A stretch of DNA of 64,000 nucleotides from Glycomyces niveus (GTDB taxonomy: Bacteria > Actinomycetota > Actinomycetes > Mycobacteriales > Micromonosporaceae), in the NCBI RefSeq assembly GCF_017592475.1, contig NZ_JAGFNP010000001.1:237546-301545 (forward strand), read 5' to 3'. The notes beneath the pieces were generated by a model, which did no database searches, was not told the DNA's origin, and saw only the letters and a program-made list of their open reading frames with translations. Below, in pieces: positions 27,073 to 35,436 of this stretch. Made by a program: the position numbers and the translations under genes. The first letter of the stretch is position 1; the number at the start of each line of letters is the position of its first letter.

Positions 27073-28002
27073 ATGCATCTTGATGAACCCGGGACGGACG
27101 CGCTCACCGCGCGATCGTCCCGGGTTGTCAATGCCCGCAAGCTGCAGCGCCGCCGCGAGCGCGACAAGACCGGGCGGTTCCTCGCCGAAGGCCCCCAGGC
27201 CGTCCGCGAGGCCGTCGCGGCCGGAGTCGTCGTCGACCTGTTCTACGACCTCGACGCCGACGAGCGCCACTCGGACCTGATCGACGCCGCCGTCGCCGCG
27301 GGCGCCCACGTGCACCCGTGCACCGACGCGGGCCTGGCCGCGCTGGCCGAGACCGTGACCCCGCAGGGGCTCGTCGCGGTCTGCCGGTTCCTCGATCAGC
27401 GCCTCCCCGAAGAGGCGACTCTGGTCGCGGTGCTCCACGGCATCACCGACCCCGGCAACGCCGGCACGGTGCTCCGCGCCGCCGACGCGGCCGGAGCCGA
27501 CTGCGTGGTCTTCGGCACCGACTCGGTCGACCCCTACAACGGCAAGTGCGTGCGCTCCTCCGCCGGGAGCCTCTTCCACCTGCCCGTGGTCCGCGCCGCC
27601 GACACCGGCGACGCGCTCGACCTGTTCCCGCACGCCCAGATCCTCGCCGCGGCCGCCGACGGCGACGACCTGTACGCGCTCGACGCCGCGGGCGACCTCG
27701 AAGCGCCCACCGTGTGGCTGTTCGGCTCCGAGGCCCACGGCCTCGACGACGAGACCGCCGCGCTGGCGCACCGCAAGGTCGGCGTCCCGATCTGGGGCAA
27801 GGCCGAATCCTTGAACCTGGCCGTGGCCGCCGGGGTGTGCCTTTACGCGAGTGCCGCGTCCCAGCGGCGGAAGTTAGACTGGTGGCATGTCGATCGGCCA
27901 CCGCGAATTTATACAGCCCGCCGGGTGCGGGCTGTGGCGTTAGTCGACCACTTCCTCTCTGGCGGGCTGCGGCCGAGCCGCGTGCCTTTTCTAGACTCCT
28001 AA
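27073..28002 (+). CDS. SpoU/TrmH-family RNA 2'-O-methyltransferase
   Basis: A 309-residue SPOUT methyltransferase, probably for 23S rRNA. The substrate-binding domain (RKLQRRRERDKTGRFLAEGPQAVREAV) is followed by the knot: VAVLHGITDPGNAGTVLRAADAAGAD, SVDPYNGKCVRSSAGSLFHLPVV, WLFGSEAHGLDDETAAL, and VGVPIWGKAESLNLAVAAGVCLYA. The family normally ends about 40 residues earlier, near RRKLDW; the tail here (HVDRPPRIYTARRV onward) is encoded by the pheST leader in another frame. ATG 27073 has no strong Shine-Dalgarno, only AGTAAAG. Confidence 0.9.
   Translation: MHLDEPGTDALTARSSRVVNARKLQRRRERDKTGRFLAEGPQAVREAVAAGVVVDLFYDLDADERHSDLIDAAVAAGAHVHPCTDAGLAALAETVTPQGLVAVCRFLDQRLPEEATLVAVLHGITDPGNAGTVLRAADAAGADCVVFGTDSVDPYNGKCVRSSAGSLFHLPVVRAADTGDALDLFPHAQILAAAADGDDLYALDAAGDLEAPTVWLFGSEAHGLDDETAALAHRKVGVPIWGKAESLNLAVAAGVCLYASAASQRRKLDWWHVDRPPRIYTARRVRAVALVDHFLSGGLRPSRVPFLDS
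27887..27943 (+). CDS. pheST leader peptide (leaderless, 18 residues)
   Basis: The peptide MSIGHREFIQPAGCGLWR is encoded in the frame that differs from the methyltransferase. Its ATG lies 6 bases after the -10 hexamer TAGACT (27875-27880), so transcription would start on the A of the ATG. A single Phe codon (27908-27910) precedes a self-complementary segment. It ends just before the attenuator. Not translated from any Shine-Dalgarno sequence. Confidence 0.55.
   Translation: MSIGHREFIQPAGCGLWR
27913..27990 (+). terminator. Attenuator with alternative hairpins upstream of pheS
   Basis: CAGCCCGCC (27914-27922) can pair with GCGGGCTG (27927-27934) or, equally well over nine bases, with GGCGGGCTG (27961-27969). 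The latter segment belongs to the 5' side of a terminator hairpin (27965-27986, core TGCGGC/GCCGCG) followed by TTTT. The two pairings exclude each other, so the region can switch between termination and readthrough into pheST. Confidence 0.65.
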
Positions 28003-28025
28003 AGGTCCCGCCAGGAGAGAGACGA

Positions 28026-29087
28026 ATGACTACAGAGAATGAGGCTGGCCTGCTCCAGCCCGAGGCCCTCGCCGGGGCCGTCAAGGACGCCGCCGCGATC
28101 ATCGAGGCCGCCTCCGACCTTGGAGAACTCGCCGCCGCCAAATCCGCCACGCTCGGCGACAAGGCACCGGTGTCCTTGGCCCGCAGGGCCATCGGTTCGA
28201 TCCCGGGCAAGGATCGCGGAGAGGCCGGACGCAATGTCAACGCCGCCCGCACCGAGATCACCGCGATCTTCGAGGCCCGCGAAGCGATCCTGAAAGAGGC
28301 CGAGGCCGCCCGCGTCCTCCGCGAGGAGACCGTCGACGTCACCGCGCGCACGCCCCGCCGCCGCCAAGGCGCCCGCCACCCGATCAACGTCCAGATGGAC
28401 CGCATCGCCGACCTGTTCGTGGCCATGGGCTACGAGATCGGCGAAGGACCCGAGGTCGAGCTCGAGTGGTTCAACTTCGACGCGCTCAACATCCACCCGG
28501 ACCACCCGGCCCGGACCATGATGGACACCTTCCACATCGCCGACGGCAAGGGCGAGTACGGCTCGAACATGGTGCTGCGCACCCACACCTCGACCGTGCA
28601 GATCCACACCATGCTCACGCAGGAGCCGCCGATCTACACGGTCGCGCCCGGCCGCGTGTACCGCACCGACGAGGTCGACGCCACCCACTCGCCCGTGTTC
28701 CACCAGACCGAGGGCCTCGTGGTCGACAAGGGCATCACCATGGCCGACCTCAAGGGCACCCTCGACCACTTCGCGAAGTCGGTCTTCGGCCCCGACGCGA
28801 TCACGCGCCTGCGGCCCTCGTACTTCCCGTTCACCGAGCCGAGCGCCGAGGTCGACGTCTGGTTCGCCGCGCACAAGGACGGGCCGCGCTGGATCGAGTG
28901 GGGCGGCTGCGGCATGGTCAACCCGCGCGTGCTGCGCGCCTGCGGGATCGACCCCGACGTGTACTCGGGCTTCGCGTTCGGCATGGGCGTCGAGCGCGCG
29001 CTCATGCTGCGCCACGGCATCACCGACCTGCGCGACATCATCGACGGCGACGTCCGGTTCCCCGCCGGGCTGAAGGTGGAGGAGTAG
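28026..29087 (+). CDS. pheS: Phenylalanine--tRNA ligase alpha subunit
   Basis: A 353-residue catalytic subunit charging tRNA-Phe as an alpha2-beta2 enzyme. An N-terminal coiled-coil arm (residues 1-105) precedes the class II core: HPINVQMDRIADLFVAMGYEIGEGPEVE, HPARTMMDTFH, LRTHTSTVQIHTM (motif 2 region), YRTDEVDATHSPVFHQTEG, and GFAFGMGVERALMLRHGI (motif 3). AGGAGAGAG precedes ATG 28026. Three bases separate it from pheT. Confidence 0.97.
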   Translation: MTTENEAGLLQPEALAGAVKDAAAIIEAASDLGELAAAKSATLGDKAPVSLARRAIGSIPGKDRGEAGRNVNAARTEITAIFEAREAILKEAEAARVLREETVDVTARTPRRRQGARHPINVQMDRIADLFVAMGYEIGEGPEVELEWFNFDALNIHPDHPARTMMDTFHIADGKGEYGSNMVLRTHTSTVQIHTMLTQEPPIYTVAPGRVYRTDEVDATHSPVFHQTEGLVVDKGITMADLKGTLDHFAKSVFGPDAITRLRPSYFPFTEPSAEVDVWFAAHKDGPRWIEWGGCGMVNPRVLRACGIDPDVYSGFAFGMGVERALMLRHGITDLRDIIDGDVRFPAGLKVEE

Positions 29088-29090
29088 ACG

Positions 29091-31586
29091 ATGAGGATTC
29101 CCGTTTCCTGGCTCGCCGAGTACGCCGCCCTGCCCGCGGACCTGACCACGGAGGCGCTCGACGCCGCCCTGGTCGAGGCCGGGCTCGAGGTCGAAGAGGT
29201 CGACGACCTGCGCGGCCGCGTCTCCGGCCCGCTCGTGGTCGGCCGCGTCGCCTCCATCGAGGAGCTGACCGAGTTCAAGAAGCCGATCCGCCACTGCTGG
29301 GTGGAGGTCGGCGAGGCCGAGCCGCGCTCGGTCATCTGCGGCGCGCGGAACTTCGCCGAAGGCGACCTCGTCGTCGTCGCGCTGCCGGGCGCCGAGCTGC
29401 CCGGCGGCTTCAAGATCGGCTCTCGCAAGACCTACGGCCGCCTCTCGGACGGCATGATCTGCTCGGCCCGCGAACTCGGCGTCTCCGACGACCACGAGGG
29501 CATCATCGTCCTCGCCGAGGGCGAAGTGGGCGCCGACGCGCGCCCGCTCGTGGGCCTCGACGACGTCGTGTTCGAGCTGGCGATCACCCCGGACATGGGC
29601 TACTGCTTCTCCGTGCGCGGCATCGCCCGCGAGGTCGCGCACCGCCTCGGCGTCGCGTTCACCGACCCGGCGTCGAAGGCCGCCGAGCCCGCCGCGACCG
29701 AGCACCCGCCCTACCCGGTGCGGGTCGAGACCGACGGCTGCACGCGGTTCACGCTGCGCGAGGTGCGCGACGTGGACGCCAACGCCGAGTCCCCGGAGTG
29801 GATGGCCAAGCGGCTCACCCAGGCCGGGATGCGCCCGCTGGGCCTCGCCGTGGACGTCACGAACTACCTCATGCTCGAGCTGGGGCACCCGCTGCACGCC
29901 TTCGACCGCGACGCCCTCGAGGACGTCATGGTCGTGCGCCGCGCCAAGCCGGGCGAGACCCTGAAGACCCTGGACGACGTGGAGCGCAAGCTCGACCCCG
30001 AGGACATGGTCATCGCCGACGGCACCGGCCCGCTCTCGCTCGCCGGCGTCATGGGCGGCCAGACCTCCGAGGTCGGGCCGACCACCCGCAACGTGCTCAT
30101 CGAAGCGGCGCACTGGAACCCGACCGCGATCGCCCGCACCTCGCGGCGGCACAAGCTGACCTCCGAGGCCTCCAAGCGCTACGAGCGCGGCGCGGACGCA
30201 GGGATCACGCTCATCGCCGCCCAGCGCGCGGCGGACCTCCTGGTCGAGTACGGCGGCGGCACCCTCGTCGAGACCGTGGCCGACATCGACCACCGCGAGC
30301 CCGCCGAGCCGATCGTGATGCCGGTCGACCTGCCGTCGCGGACCATCGGCGTGGACTACGACCGCGACCTGGTCGTCTCGATGCTCGAAGCGGCCGGCTG
30401 CACCGTCGTCGGCGGCGTCGTCAAGGAAGGCACCGTGGAGGGCGGCGACGTCCTCACCGTCGTGCCCGCCTCGTGGCGCCCCGACCTGACCGACCCGGCC
30501 GACCTGGTCGAGGAGGTGGCCCGCCTCCACGGCTACGGCCACATCCCCTCGAGCATCCCGCGCGCGATCGCCGGGACCGGCCTGACCTCCTCGCAGCGCC
30601 GCCGCCGCCGCGTGGCCCGCGCGCTGGCGGACAGCGGCTTCGTCGAGACCTACACGTTCCCGTTCGTCTCGCGTGAGCGCGCCGACGAACTGGGCCTGGA
30701 CGAGAAGGACCCGCAGCGCGAGGCCGTCGCCGTGCTCAACCCGCTCGACGACGCCGCGCCGCTGCTGCGCACCACCGTGCTCGCGAGCCTGGTGAACGCG
30801 GTGCGCCTCAACCTGGCGCGCGGCGCGAAGGACCTCGCAGTGTTCGAGGAGGGCCTGGTCTTCCAGCCCGCCGAGGGCTGGTCCGACCTCGAAGTGGTCG
30901 AGCTGCCGGTGTCCAAACGCCCCGAGGACGAGGCCATCGCGGCCGCGATCCGGCGCCTGCCGGCGCAGCCGCGGCATGTGGCCGCGGTGCTGTGCGGACA
31001 GGACGTGCCGTCCGGTGTCGACGTCCAGGGCCGGGCCGTGGACTGGGCCGACGCCGTCGAGGCCGCCGAGACCGTCGCCGAAGCCTCGGGTGTGAAGCTC
31101 GAAGTGGCCCAAGGGGAGGCCGCGCCGTGGCATCCGGGCCGCTGCGCGGAGCTGCGCGTGGACGGGGCGGTCGTCGGCCACGCCGGCGAGCTGCACCCCG
31201 AGGTCTGCGAGCGCCTGGGCCTGCCCCGGCGCACCGCCGCGATGGAGCTCGACCTCACGGCGCTGCCGCTGCCCGGCCTGGCGCCCGCGCCGGTGATCTC
31301 GCACTTCCCGGCGACCCTCATCGACGTGGCGATCGTGCTCGGCGAGGAGGTCCCGGCGGGCGAGGTCGAGGCGGCCCTGCGCGAAGGCGCGGGCGAACTG
31401 CTCGACTCGCTGCGGCTCTTCGACGTCTACCGGGACGCGAAGCTCGGCGAGGGCAAGAAGTCGCTCGCCTTCAAGCTCGAGCTGCGCGCCGCCGACCGGA
31501 CGCTCACGAACGAGGAGGGCGTGGCCGTGCGCGACGCCGCCGTCGCCGTGGCGGCCGCGCGATTCGGCGCGTCCATTCGCGAATAG
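29091..31586 (+). CDS. pheT: Phenylalanine--tRNA ligase beta subunit
   Basis: An 831-residue subunit with domain order EMAP/tRNA-binding (residues 40-150, VVGRVASIEELTEFKKPIRHC), B3/B4 editing region (HPLHAFDRDALEDVMVVRRA, GTGPLSLAGVMGGQTSEV), B5 (VLTVVPASWRPDLTDPADLVEEVARLHGY), class II-like core and the C-terminal FDX anticodon-binding domain (FPATLIDVAIVLGEEVPAGEVE, KSLAFKLELRAADRTLTNEE). Full length. It is co-transcribed with pheS. Confidence 0.97.
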   Translation: MRIPVSWLAEYAALPADLTTEALDAALVEAGLEVEEVDDLRGRVSGPLVVGRVASIEELTEFKKPIRHCWVEVGEAEPRSVICGARNFAEGDLVVVALPGAELPGGFKIGSRKTYGRLSDGMICSARELGVSDDHEGIIVLAEGEVGADARPLVGLDDVVFELAITPDMGYCFSVRGIAREVAHRLGVAFTDPASKAAEPAATEHPPYPVRVETDGCTRFTLREVRDVDANAESPEWMAKRLTQAGMRPLGLAVDVTNYLMLELGHPLHAFDRDALEDVMVVRRAKPGETLKTLDDVERKLDPEDMVIADGTGPLSLAGVMGGQTSEVGPTTRNVLIEAAHWNPTAIARTSRRHKLTSEASKRYERGADAGITLIAAQRAADLLVEYGGGTLVETVADIDHREPAEPIVMPVDLPSRTIGVDYDRDLVVSMLEAAGCTVVGGVVKEGTVEGGDVLTVVPASWRPDLTDPADLVEEVARLHGYGHIPSSIPRAIAGTGLTSSQRRRRRVARALADSGFVETYTFPFVSRERADELGLDEKDPQREAVAVLNPLDDAAPLLRTTVLASLVNAVRLNLARGAKDLAVFEEGLVFQPAEGWSDLEVVELPVSKRPEDEAIAAAIRRLPAQPRHVAAVLCGQDVPSGVDVQGRAVDWADAVEAAETVAEASGVKLEVAQGEAAPWHPGRCAELRVDGAVVGHAGELHPEVCERLGLPRRTAAMELDLTALPLPGLAPAPVISHFPATLIDVAIVLGEEVPAGEVEAALREGAGELLDSLRLFDVYRDAKLGEGKKSLAFKLELRAADRTLTNEEGVAVRDAAVAVAAARFGASIRE

Positions 31587-31601
31587 ACGGTTGCAAACGC
31601 C

Positions 31602-31636
31602 TGGGGCGCAACATCGCAGGTGCGATGGGGCGCCCC
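31602..31636 (+). terminator. Probable terminator of pheST
   Basis: TGGGGCGC and GCGCCCCA form the outer stem and ATCGCA/TGCGAT an inner stem, separated by an internal loop, 16 bases after the pheT stop. No U-tract follows. Confidence 0.55.
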
Positions 31637-31722
31637 ATTCGCGTGTCCGTGTCAGCCGGTTACGGGCAGTAAGCCCAGAGCCGGGGGTTACCGGCTGGTC
31701 CGCGCCTTTTAAGGTACGTGGT

Positions 31723-33309
31723 GTGAATAACGGGAACCCCTCTCGCGTTGGCAGGCGGCGGAGGCGGACCGGCTCGCAGCAGGTCGGTTCGTCCGGGCAC
31801 CGCCGAGCCGTGGCCCGGAGTTCCGGCTACAGCGGCAAGCGCCGCGCGGCCGGGGCGACGGCCATCGCGATCCCCTTGCCAGGCAAGCGCGACGACCTCG
31901 AACTGAACAAGCTCCACCTCGCCGTCGCGGGAGCAGTCGGCCTCGTGATCGCCATCGGCGTGACCATCGTCCTCGGCAATCTCCCAGGCGAAGGCGCCGA
32001 CGGGGCCGACCAGGAGGACGCCGCCTACCTGTACGCGGGCGGCCAGGCCCTCCCCGACGACTTCGCCGACCGGCACCCCTCGCTGGTCGAGCAGATCAAC
32101 GCCGAACTCGAGGCCCGCTACGGCCTCACCCCCGACCAGCTCTACGACGAGGCCGCCCGGCCCGACGGCCTCCGCGTCGTCCTCACCCTCGACAAGGCCC
32201 TCCAAGAGGCGGCCGAGCAGACCCCCGATGAAGCGGGCGTCGTCGCCGTCGAACCCGGCACCGGCGCGGTGCGCTGCTACTACGGGGCCGAGCAGGCCTC
32301 CGGCGCCGACCAGGTCAGTGCCGCCGCGCCCCACCCGCCCTCCTCGGTGTTCGACATGATCACCGCCGCCACCGCACTCGAAGCGGGCGCCTCCATCGAT
32401 TCGTGGTGGAGCGACCAGGACACCGACGTCACCCTCGCCGTCGCCTTGCGGGAGTCGCGCACCGGCGCGATGGACGCCGTCGCCGAGAAGTACGGCGTCG
32501 AAGCCGTCCTCGAGACCGCGAAGGGCATGGGGCTCAGGACCATCGCCGACGGCCAGGGCACCGTCTACGACCTCGCGAACGGCGAGTACGGCGGGCTCAA
32601 GGCCGCCGACTTCGGCACCTACCCCGTCAGCGTCGTCGACATGGCCGGCGTCTACGCCACCATCGCCGCGGGCGGCCTCCAGGCCGAGACCCACTTCATC
32701 GAGCGGGTCATCGACACCGGCGACGACGAGGTCCCCGCCGAGCGGGACGCCGCCACCAACCAGGCCCTCGCCGAGACCACCGCCCAGGACCTCCAGTTCC
32801 TCGGCCTCGGCGAGGCCGAGGCCATCGAGGACCGCGACTTCTTCGGCGTGGGCGCCGACTACCACGGCGAGACCACGCAGGCCTGGTTCGTCGGAGCGAT
32901 ACCGCAGCTGAGCGTCGCCGCCTGGGCCAACGGCGAAGCCGCCGCCGACGGCGGCATAGGACTGTGGCGCAACGTCATCGACACCGCCATCGAGACCAAC
33001 GACTACGAGGCCGAGCAGCTGCCGGGCGCCTCCGGCGAAGGCGAGGACCTGACCGAGGACATCGTGGGGGACGACGGCCAGATCGACCCCGACAGCGCCT
33101 ACTGCCAGACCAACCCCGACGCCGAGGGCTGCGGCGGCGCCTCCTCCTCGCCCAGCGCCTCCGACTCGCCGTCCGCGGACGACACCAGCAGCGCGGCCGA
33201 ACCCGATCCCGGCCCCACCTCCTCCGAACCCGACCCGGAGCCCCCGTCCTCCTCGGAACCCGACCCGGAACCGTCCACCACGGAGGACTGCAACTGGCCC
33301 TTCTGCTGA
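31723..33309 (+). CDS. Penicillin-binding-protein-like pseudoenzyme
   Basis: A 528-residue membrane-anchored protein. Arg-rich cytoplasmic head (1-60), one transmembrane helix (LHLAVAGAVGLVIAIGVTIV near 68), then a transpeptidase-like domain without a GT51 glycosyltransferase part. Alignment with class A PBPs is clear at DKALQEAA, VVAVEPGTGAVRCYYG, VVDMAGVYATIAAGG and AWFVGAIPQLSVAAW. The SxxK motif reads S208-V-F-D, the SxN motif reads SRT and the KTG motif reads H381-G-E. A Pro/Ser/Glu-rich tail ends in CNWPFC. GTG 31723 follows TAAGGT-N7 and AAGG. Confidence 0.75.
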   Translation: MNNGNPSRVGRRRRRTGSQQVGSSGHRRAVARSSGYSGKRRAAGATAIAIPLPGKRDDLELNKLHLAVAGAVGLVIAIGVTIVLGNLPGEGADGADQEDAAYLYAGGQALPDDFADRHPSLVEQINAELEARYGLTPDQLYDEAARPDGLRVVLTLDKALQEAAEQTPDEAGVVAVEPGTGAVRCYYGAEQASGADQVSAAAPHPPSSVFDMITAATALEAGASIDSWWSDQDTDVTLAVALRESRTGAMDAVAEKYGVEAVLETAKGMGLRTIADGQGTVYDLANGEYGGLKAADFGTYPVSVVDMAGVYATIAAGGLQAETHFIERVIDTGDDEVPAERDAATNQALAETTAQDLQFLGLGEAEAIEDRDFFGVGADYHGETTQAWFVGAIPQLSVAAWANGEAAADGGIGLWRNVIDTAIETNDYEAEQLPGASGEGEDLTEDIVGDDGQIDPDSAYCQTNPDAEGCGGASSSPSASDSPSADDTSSAAEPDPGPTSSEPDPEPPSSSEPDPEPSTTEDCNWPFC

Positions 33310-33364
33310 GCCGCAGTGGTACGGTGCGTGCTCCGGCAACGCCCATCAGCCATGAGGAGTCACC

Positions 33365-33748
33365 ATGTCCTACGACCCCTACAACCAGCAGCAGTCCCAG
33401 CCCCCCGGCATGCAGCCGCCCCCGCCGCCTGGCATGCCCATGGCCCCGCCCGCCTACCAGCAGCAGCAGGCCGGCGGCGTCGAGATCAACGGCAAGGCCG
33501 TCGCGGCGCTCGTCTGCGGCGTCCTGTTCTGCACCGGCATCCTCGGCATCATCTCGCTCGTGCTCGGCAAGAGTGCCGAGCGGGAGATCAACGCCGGCAT
33601 GGGCATCGGCCGCCCGATGGCCAAGGCCGGGCGCGTCCTCGGCTGGGTCGGCATCGCGTTCACCCTGGTCTGGGTCGCCTACTTCATCATCCTGTTCGCC
33701 ATCATCGGCACCGCGGCGAACTCCATCTCGAACTCGACGGTGTACTAG
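33365..33748 (+). CDS. DUF4190 domain membrane protein
   Basis: A 127-residue protein: a Gln/Pro/Met-rich N-terminus (NQQQSQPPGMQPPPPPG), then two transmembrane helices with the DUF4190 pattern KAVAALVCGVLFCTGILGII, LVLGKSAEREI, MAKAGRVLGWVGI. ATGAGGAGTCACC gives the ribosome binding site. A paralogue lies 740 bases downstream. Function unknown. Confidence 0.8.
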   Translation: MSYDPYNQQQSQPPGMQPPPPPGMPMAPPAYQQQQAGGVEINGKAVAALVCGVLFCTGILGIISLVLGKSAEREINAGMGIGRPMAKAGRVLGWVGIAFTLVWVAYFIILFAIIGTAANSISNSTVY

Positions 33749-33749
33749 C

Positions 33750-34457
33750 TTGACCCCCAACGGCTTCCCGCGATCGCGGCTGCTCCTGACACTCTCGATC
33801 GCGGTGCCGTTGGCGGTGCTCGGCGACGCCCTCTGGGTGCGCGCCGACCCCGGTTCACCGCCATGGCAGGGATTCGACGACTGGTGGAACGGGCTCGTCG
33901 GCAGCCCGGTCGGCAGTCCGCTCTGGCACGCCGCCGAGCTCTTCAACCACCTCGGCGGCGAACTCGGCCTCGTCCTCGGCGCCGTCGGCATCGTGCTGCT
34001 GCTCCTCGTGCGGCGCTGGCGTTCGGCCGTGTACGTCTGCGCGGCGCTCGCGGCGACCAAGCTCGTCACCGACGCGGGGAAGCACCTGGCCGAGCGGCCG
34101 CGCCCCGGCGACATCACGGTGGACACCGGCTCGTGGGCGTTCCCGTCCGGGCACAGCTCCCGGATCGCCGCGATCGTGGTCGTCATCGCGGTGCTCTTCG
34201 TCCCGGCCCGGCACTGGAAGCGCTGGTGGCCGTTCGCGATCGCGCTGACGTGCGCGATGATGCTCGCCCGCAACTGGCAGCACGCGCACTGGCTGACCGA
34301 CACGGTCGCGGGCGCGGCCACCGGCGCGGCGGTCGCCGTCTTCATGTGGTGGGCGCTCGCGCCGCTGCTCGACCGCGAACGCGCCCTTCGCGAAGGCGCA
34401 CAACTCGAGACGGCCGACGCGGGGGCTCAGGGGATTGGCTCAGAGCGCTTAAGCTGA
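33750..34457 (+). CDS. PAP2-family phosphatase
   Basis: A 235-residue integral-membrane lipid phosphatase. PAP2 motifs: KHLAERPRP (C1), FPSGHSS (C2) and ARNWQHAHWLTDTVAG (C3, His and Asp). Six hydrophobic segments. The only suitable start is TTG 33750, one base after the DUF4190 stop codon, so translation is likely coupled; no Shine-Dalgarno is visible, and the start is uncertain. Substrate probably undecaprenyl pyrophosphate or phosphatidate. Confidence 0.82.
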   Translation: MTPNGFPRSRLLLTLSIAVPLAVLGDALWVRADPGSPPWQGFDDWWNGLVGSPVGSPLWHAAELFNHLGGELGLVLGAVGIVLLLLVRRWRSAVYVCAALAATKLVTDAGKHLAERPRPGDITVDTGSWAFPSGHSSRIAAIVVVIAVLFVPARHWKRWWPFAIALTCAMMLARNWQHAHWLTDTVAGAATGAAVAVFMWWALAPLLDRERALREGAQLETADAGAQGIGSERLS

Positions 34458-34485
34458 TTGCAGTTCTTTCTGAGAGGTGCCCTCG

Positions 34486-34932
34486 ATGACCACGCCCGAC
34501 CCGTACTCGCAGCCCCAGCAGCCGCCCCCGCCGCCGCCGCAGGTCCCGCCGCCCTACGCGCCGTACCCGCCCCAGCCCTACGGGTACCCGCCGTACGTGC
34601 CGCCGCGCCCGACGAACGGCATGGCGGTCGCGGCGATGGTCGTCGGGATCGTCGGCGTGTGCGGCTTCCTGGGCATTCTGGCGCTCATCTTCGGCAACAT
34701 CGCGAAGCGGCAGATCCGCGAGACCGGCGACCAGGGCGACGGCATGGCGACGGCGGGCATCGTGCTCGGCTGGATCGGGACGGCCGCGACCATCTTCTGG
34801 ATCGCCTACTACATCATCATGATCGTGTTCGTCGGCGCCGCGTTCAACGAGCTCGAGAACAGCGACTGGCCGACCAGCGACTGGCCGACCGACGACCCGA
34901 CCTGGGCGATCACTTTGCTGGCCGGGTTCTGA
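34486..34932 (+). CDS. DUF4190 domain membrane protein, second copy
   Basis: A 148-residue paralogue of the protein encoded at 33365. Its Pro/Tyr-rich head (QPPPPPPQVPPPYAPYPPQP) precedes NGMAVAAMVVGIVGVCGFLG, LIFGNIAKRQIRETG and GIVLGWIGTAATIFWIAYYI. GAGAGG lies 8 bases before the ATG. It ends in a repeat NSDWPTSDWPTDDPTW. It overlaps the converging gene by 23 bases. Confidence 0.8.
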   Translation: MTTPDPYSQPQQPPPPPPQVPPPYAPYPPQPYGYPPYVPPRPTNGMAVAAMVVGIVGVCGFLGILALIFGNIAKRQIRETGDQGDGMATAGIVLGWIGTAATIFWIAYYIIMIVFVGAAFNELENSDWPTSDWPTDDPTWAITLLAGF

Positions 34933-35320
34933 CGTACGTGGTCGCCGTCGTGTTCGCGGCCGCCAGGACCGCGAACGCGACCGCGGCGGCCGGGTAGCCG
35001 AGTGCCCACAGGGCCAGCGCCCCGGAGCCGAACGCGGCGGCCTTGACCGCGACGACCCCGGCGGTCGGCAGGAGGAACCGCGCTCGCGGCGAGGCGAACG
35101 CGCCCCACACCGCGATGAGCGCCCCCACCGCGGCGACCGCGATCGGGATCCTGACCCACCAGGCGAGGTCGAGCGCGAGCGCCCACCAGCCGACGAAGGC
35201 GAACATCGCCAGCTCGAGGGTGAACGCCAAGAGCGCGTTGAACATGACGAGGGTGCGGAGCGGGCCGGCGTACCTCGCCCATTCGACCGGGGGAGGCGAG
35301 GAGTGTTCACTTCGGGGCAC
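34910..35320 (-). CDS. YrdB-like DUF2568 membrane protein
   Basis: A 136-residue protein with four transmembrane segments: LVMFNALLAFTLELAMFAFVGWWAL, LAWWVRIPIAVAAVGALIAVWGAF, FLLPTAGVVAVKAAAFGSGALALWAL and YPAAAVAFAVLAAAN. WGAFASPRARF and LWALG match DUF2568. It starts with GTG; CATCAT-N6 precedes and no Shine-Dalgarno is seen, so it may be leaderless. Function unknown. Confidence 0.72.
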   Translation of the reverse strand: MPRSEHSSPPPVEWARYAGPLRTLVMFNALLAFTLELAMFAFVGWWALALDLAWWVRIPIAVAAVGALIAVWGAFASPRARFLLPTAGVVAVKAAAFGSGALALWALGYPAAAVAFAVLAAANTTATTYVRTRPAK

Positions 35321-35436
35321 GTGTCAATGATGTCGCCCGGGGCGGGCCGGATCCACTCCGGGTGCGACCAAAGTCGGAGGCGCGGATACGCATCGAGGCT
35401 GAGGACGCGGCGACCCGGGCGTGATGGGATGGGGGC

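Noticed and set aside
27880..27990. T-box riboswitch upstream of pheS
   Set aside because: No T-box sequence or stem I specifier architecture is present; a peptide plus alternative hairpins explains the region better.
27999..31304. An 1101-codon antisense frame over pheST
   Set aside because: Shadow of pheS and pheT; no domain or binding site.
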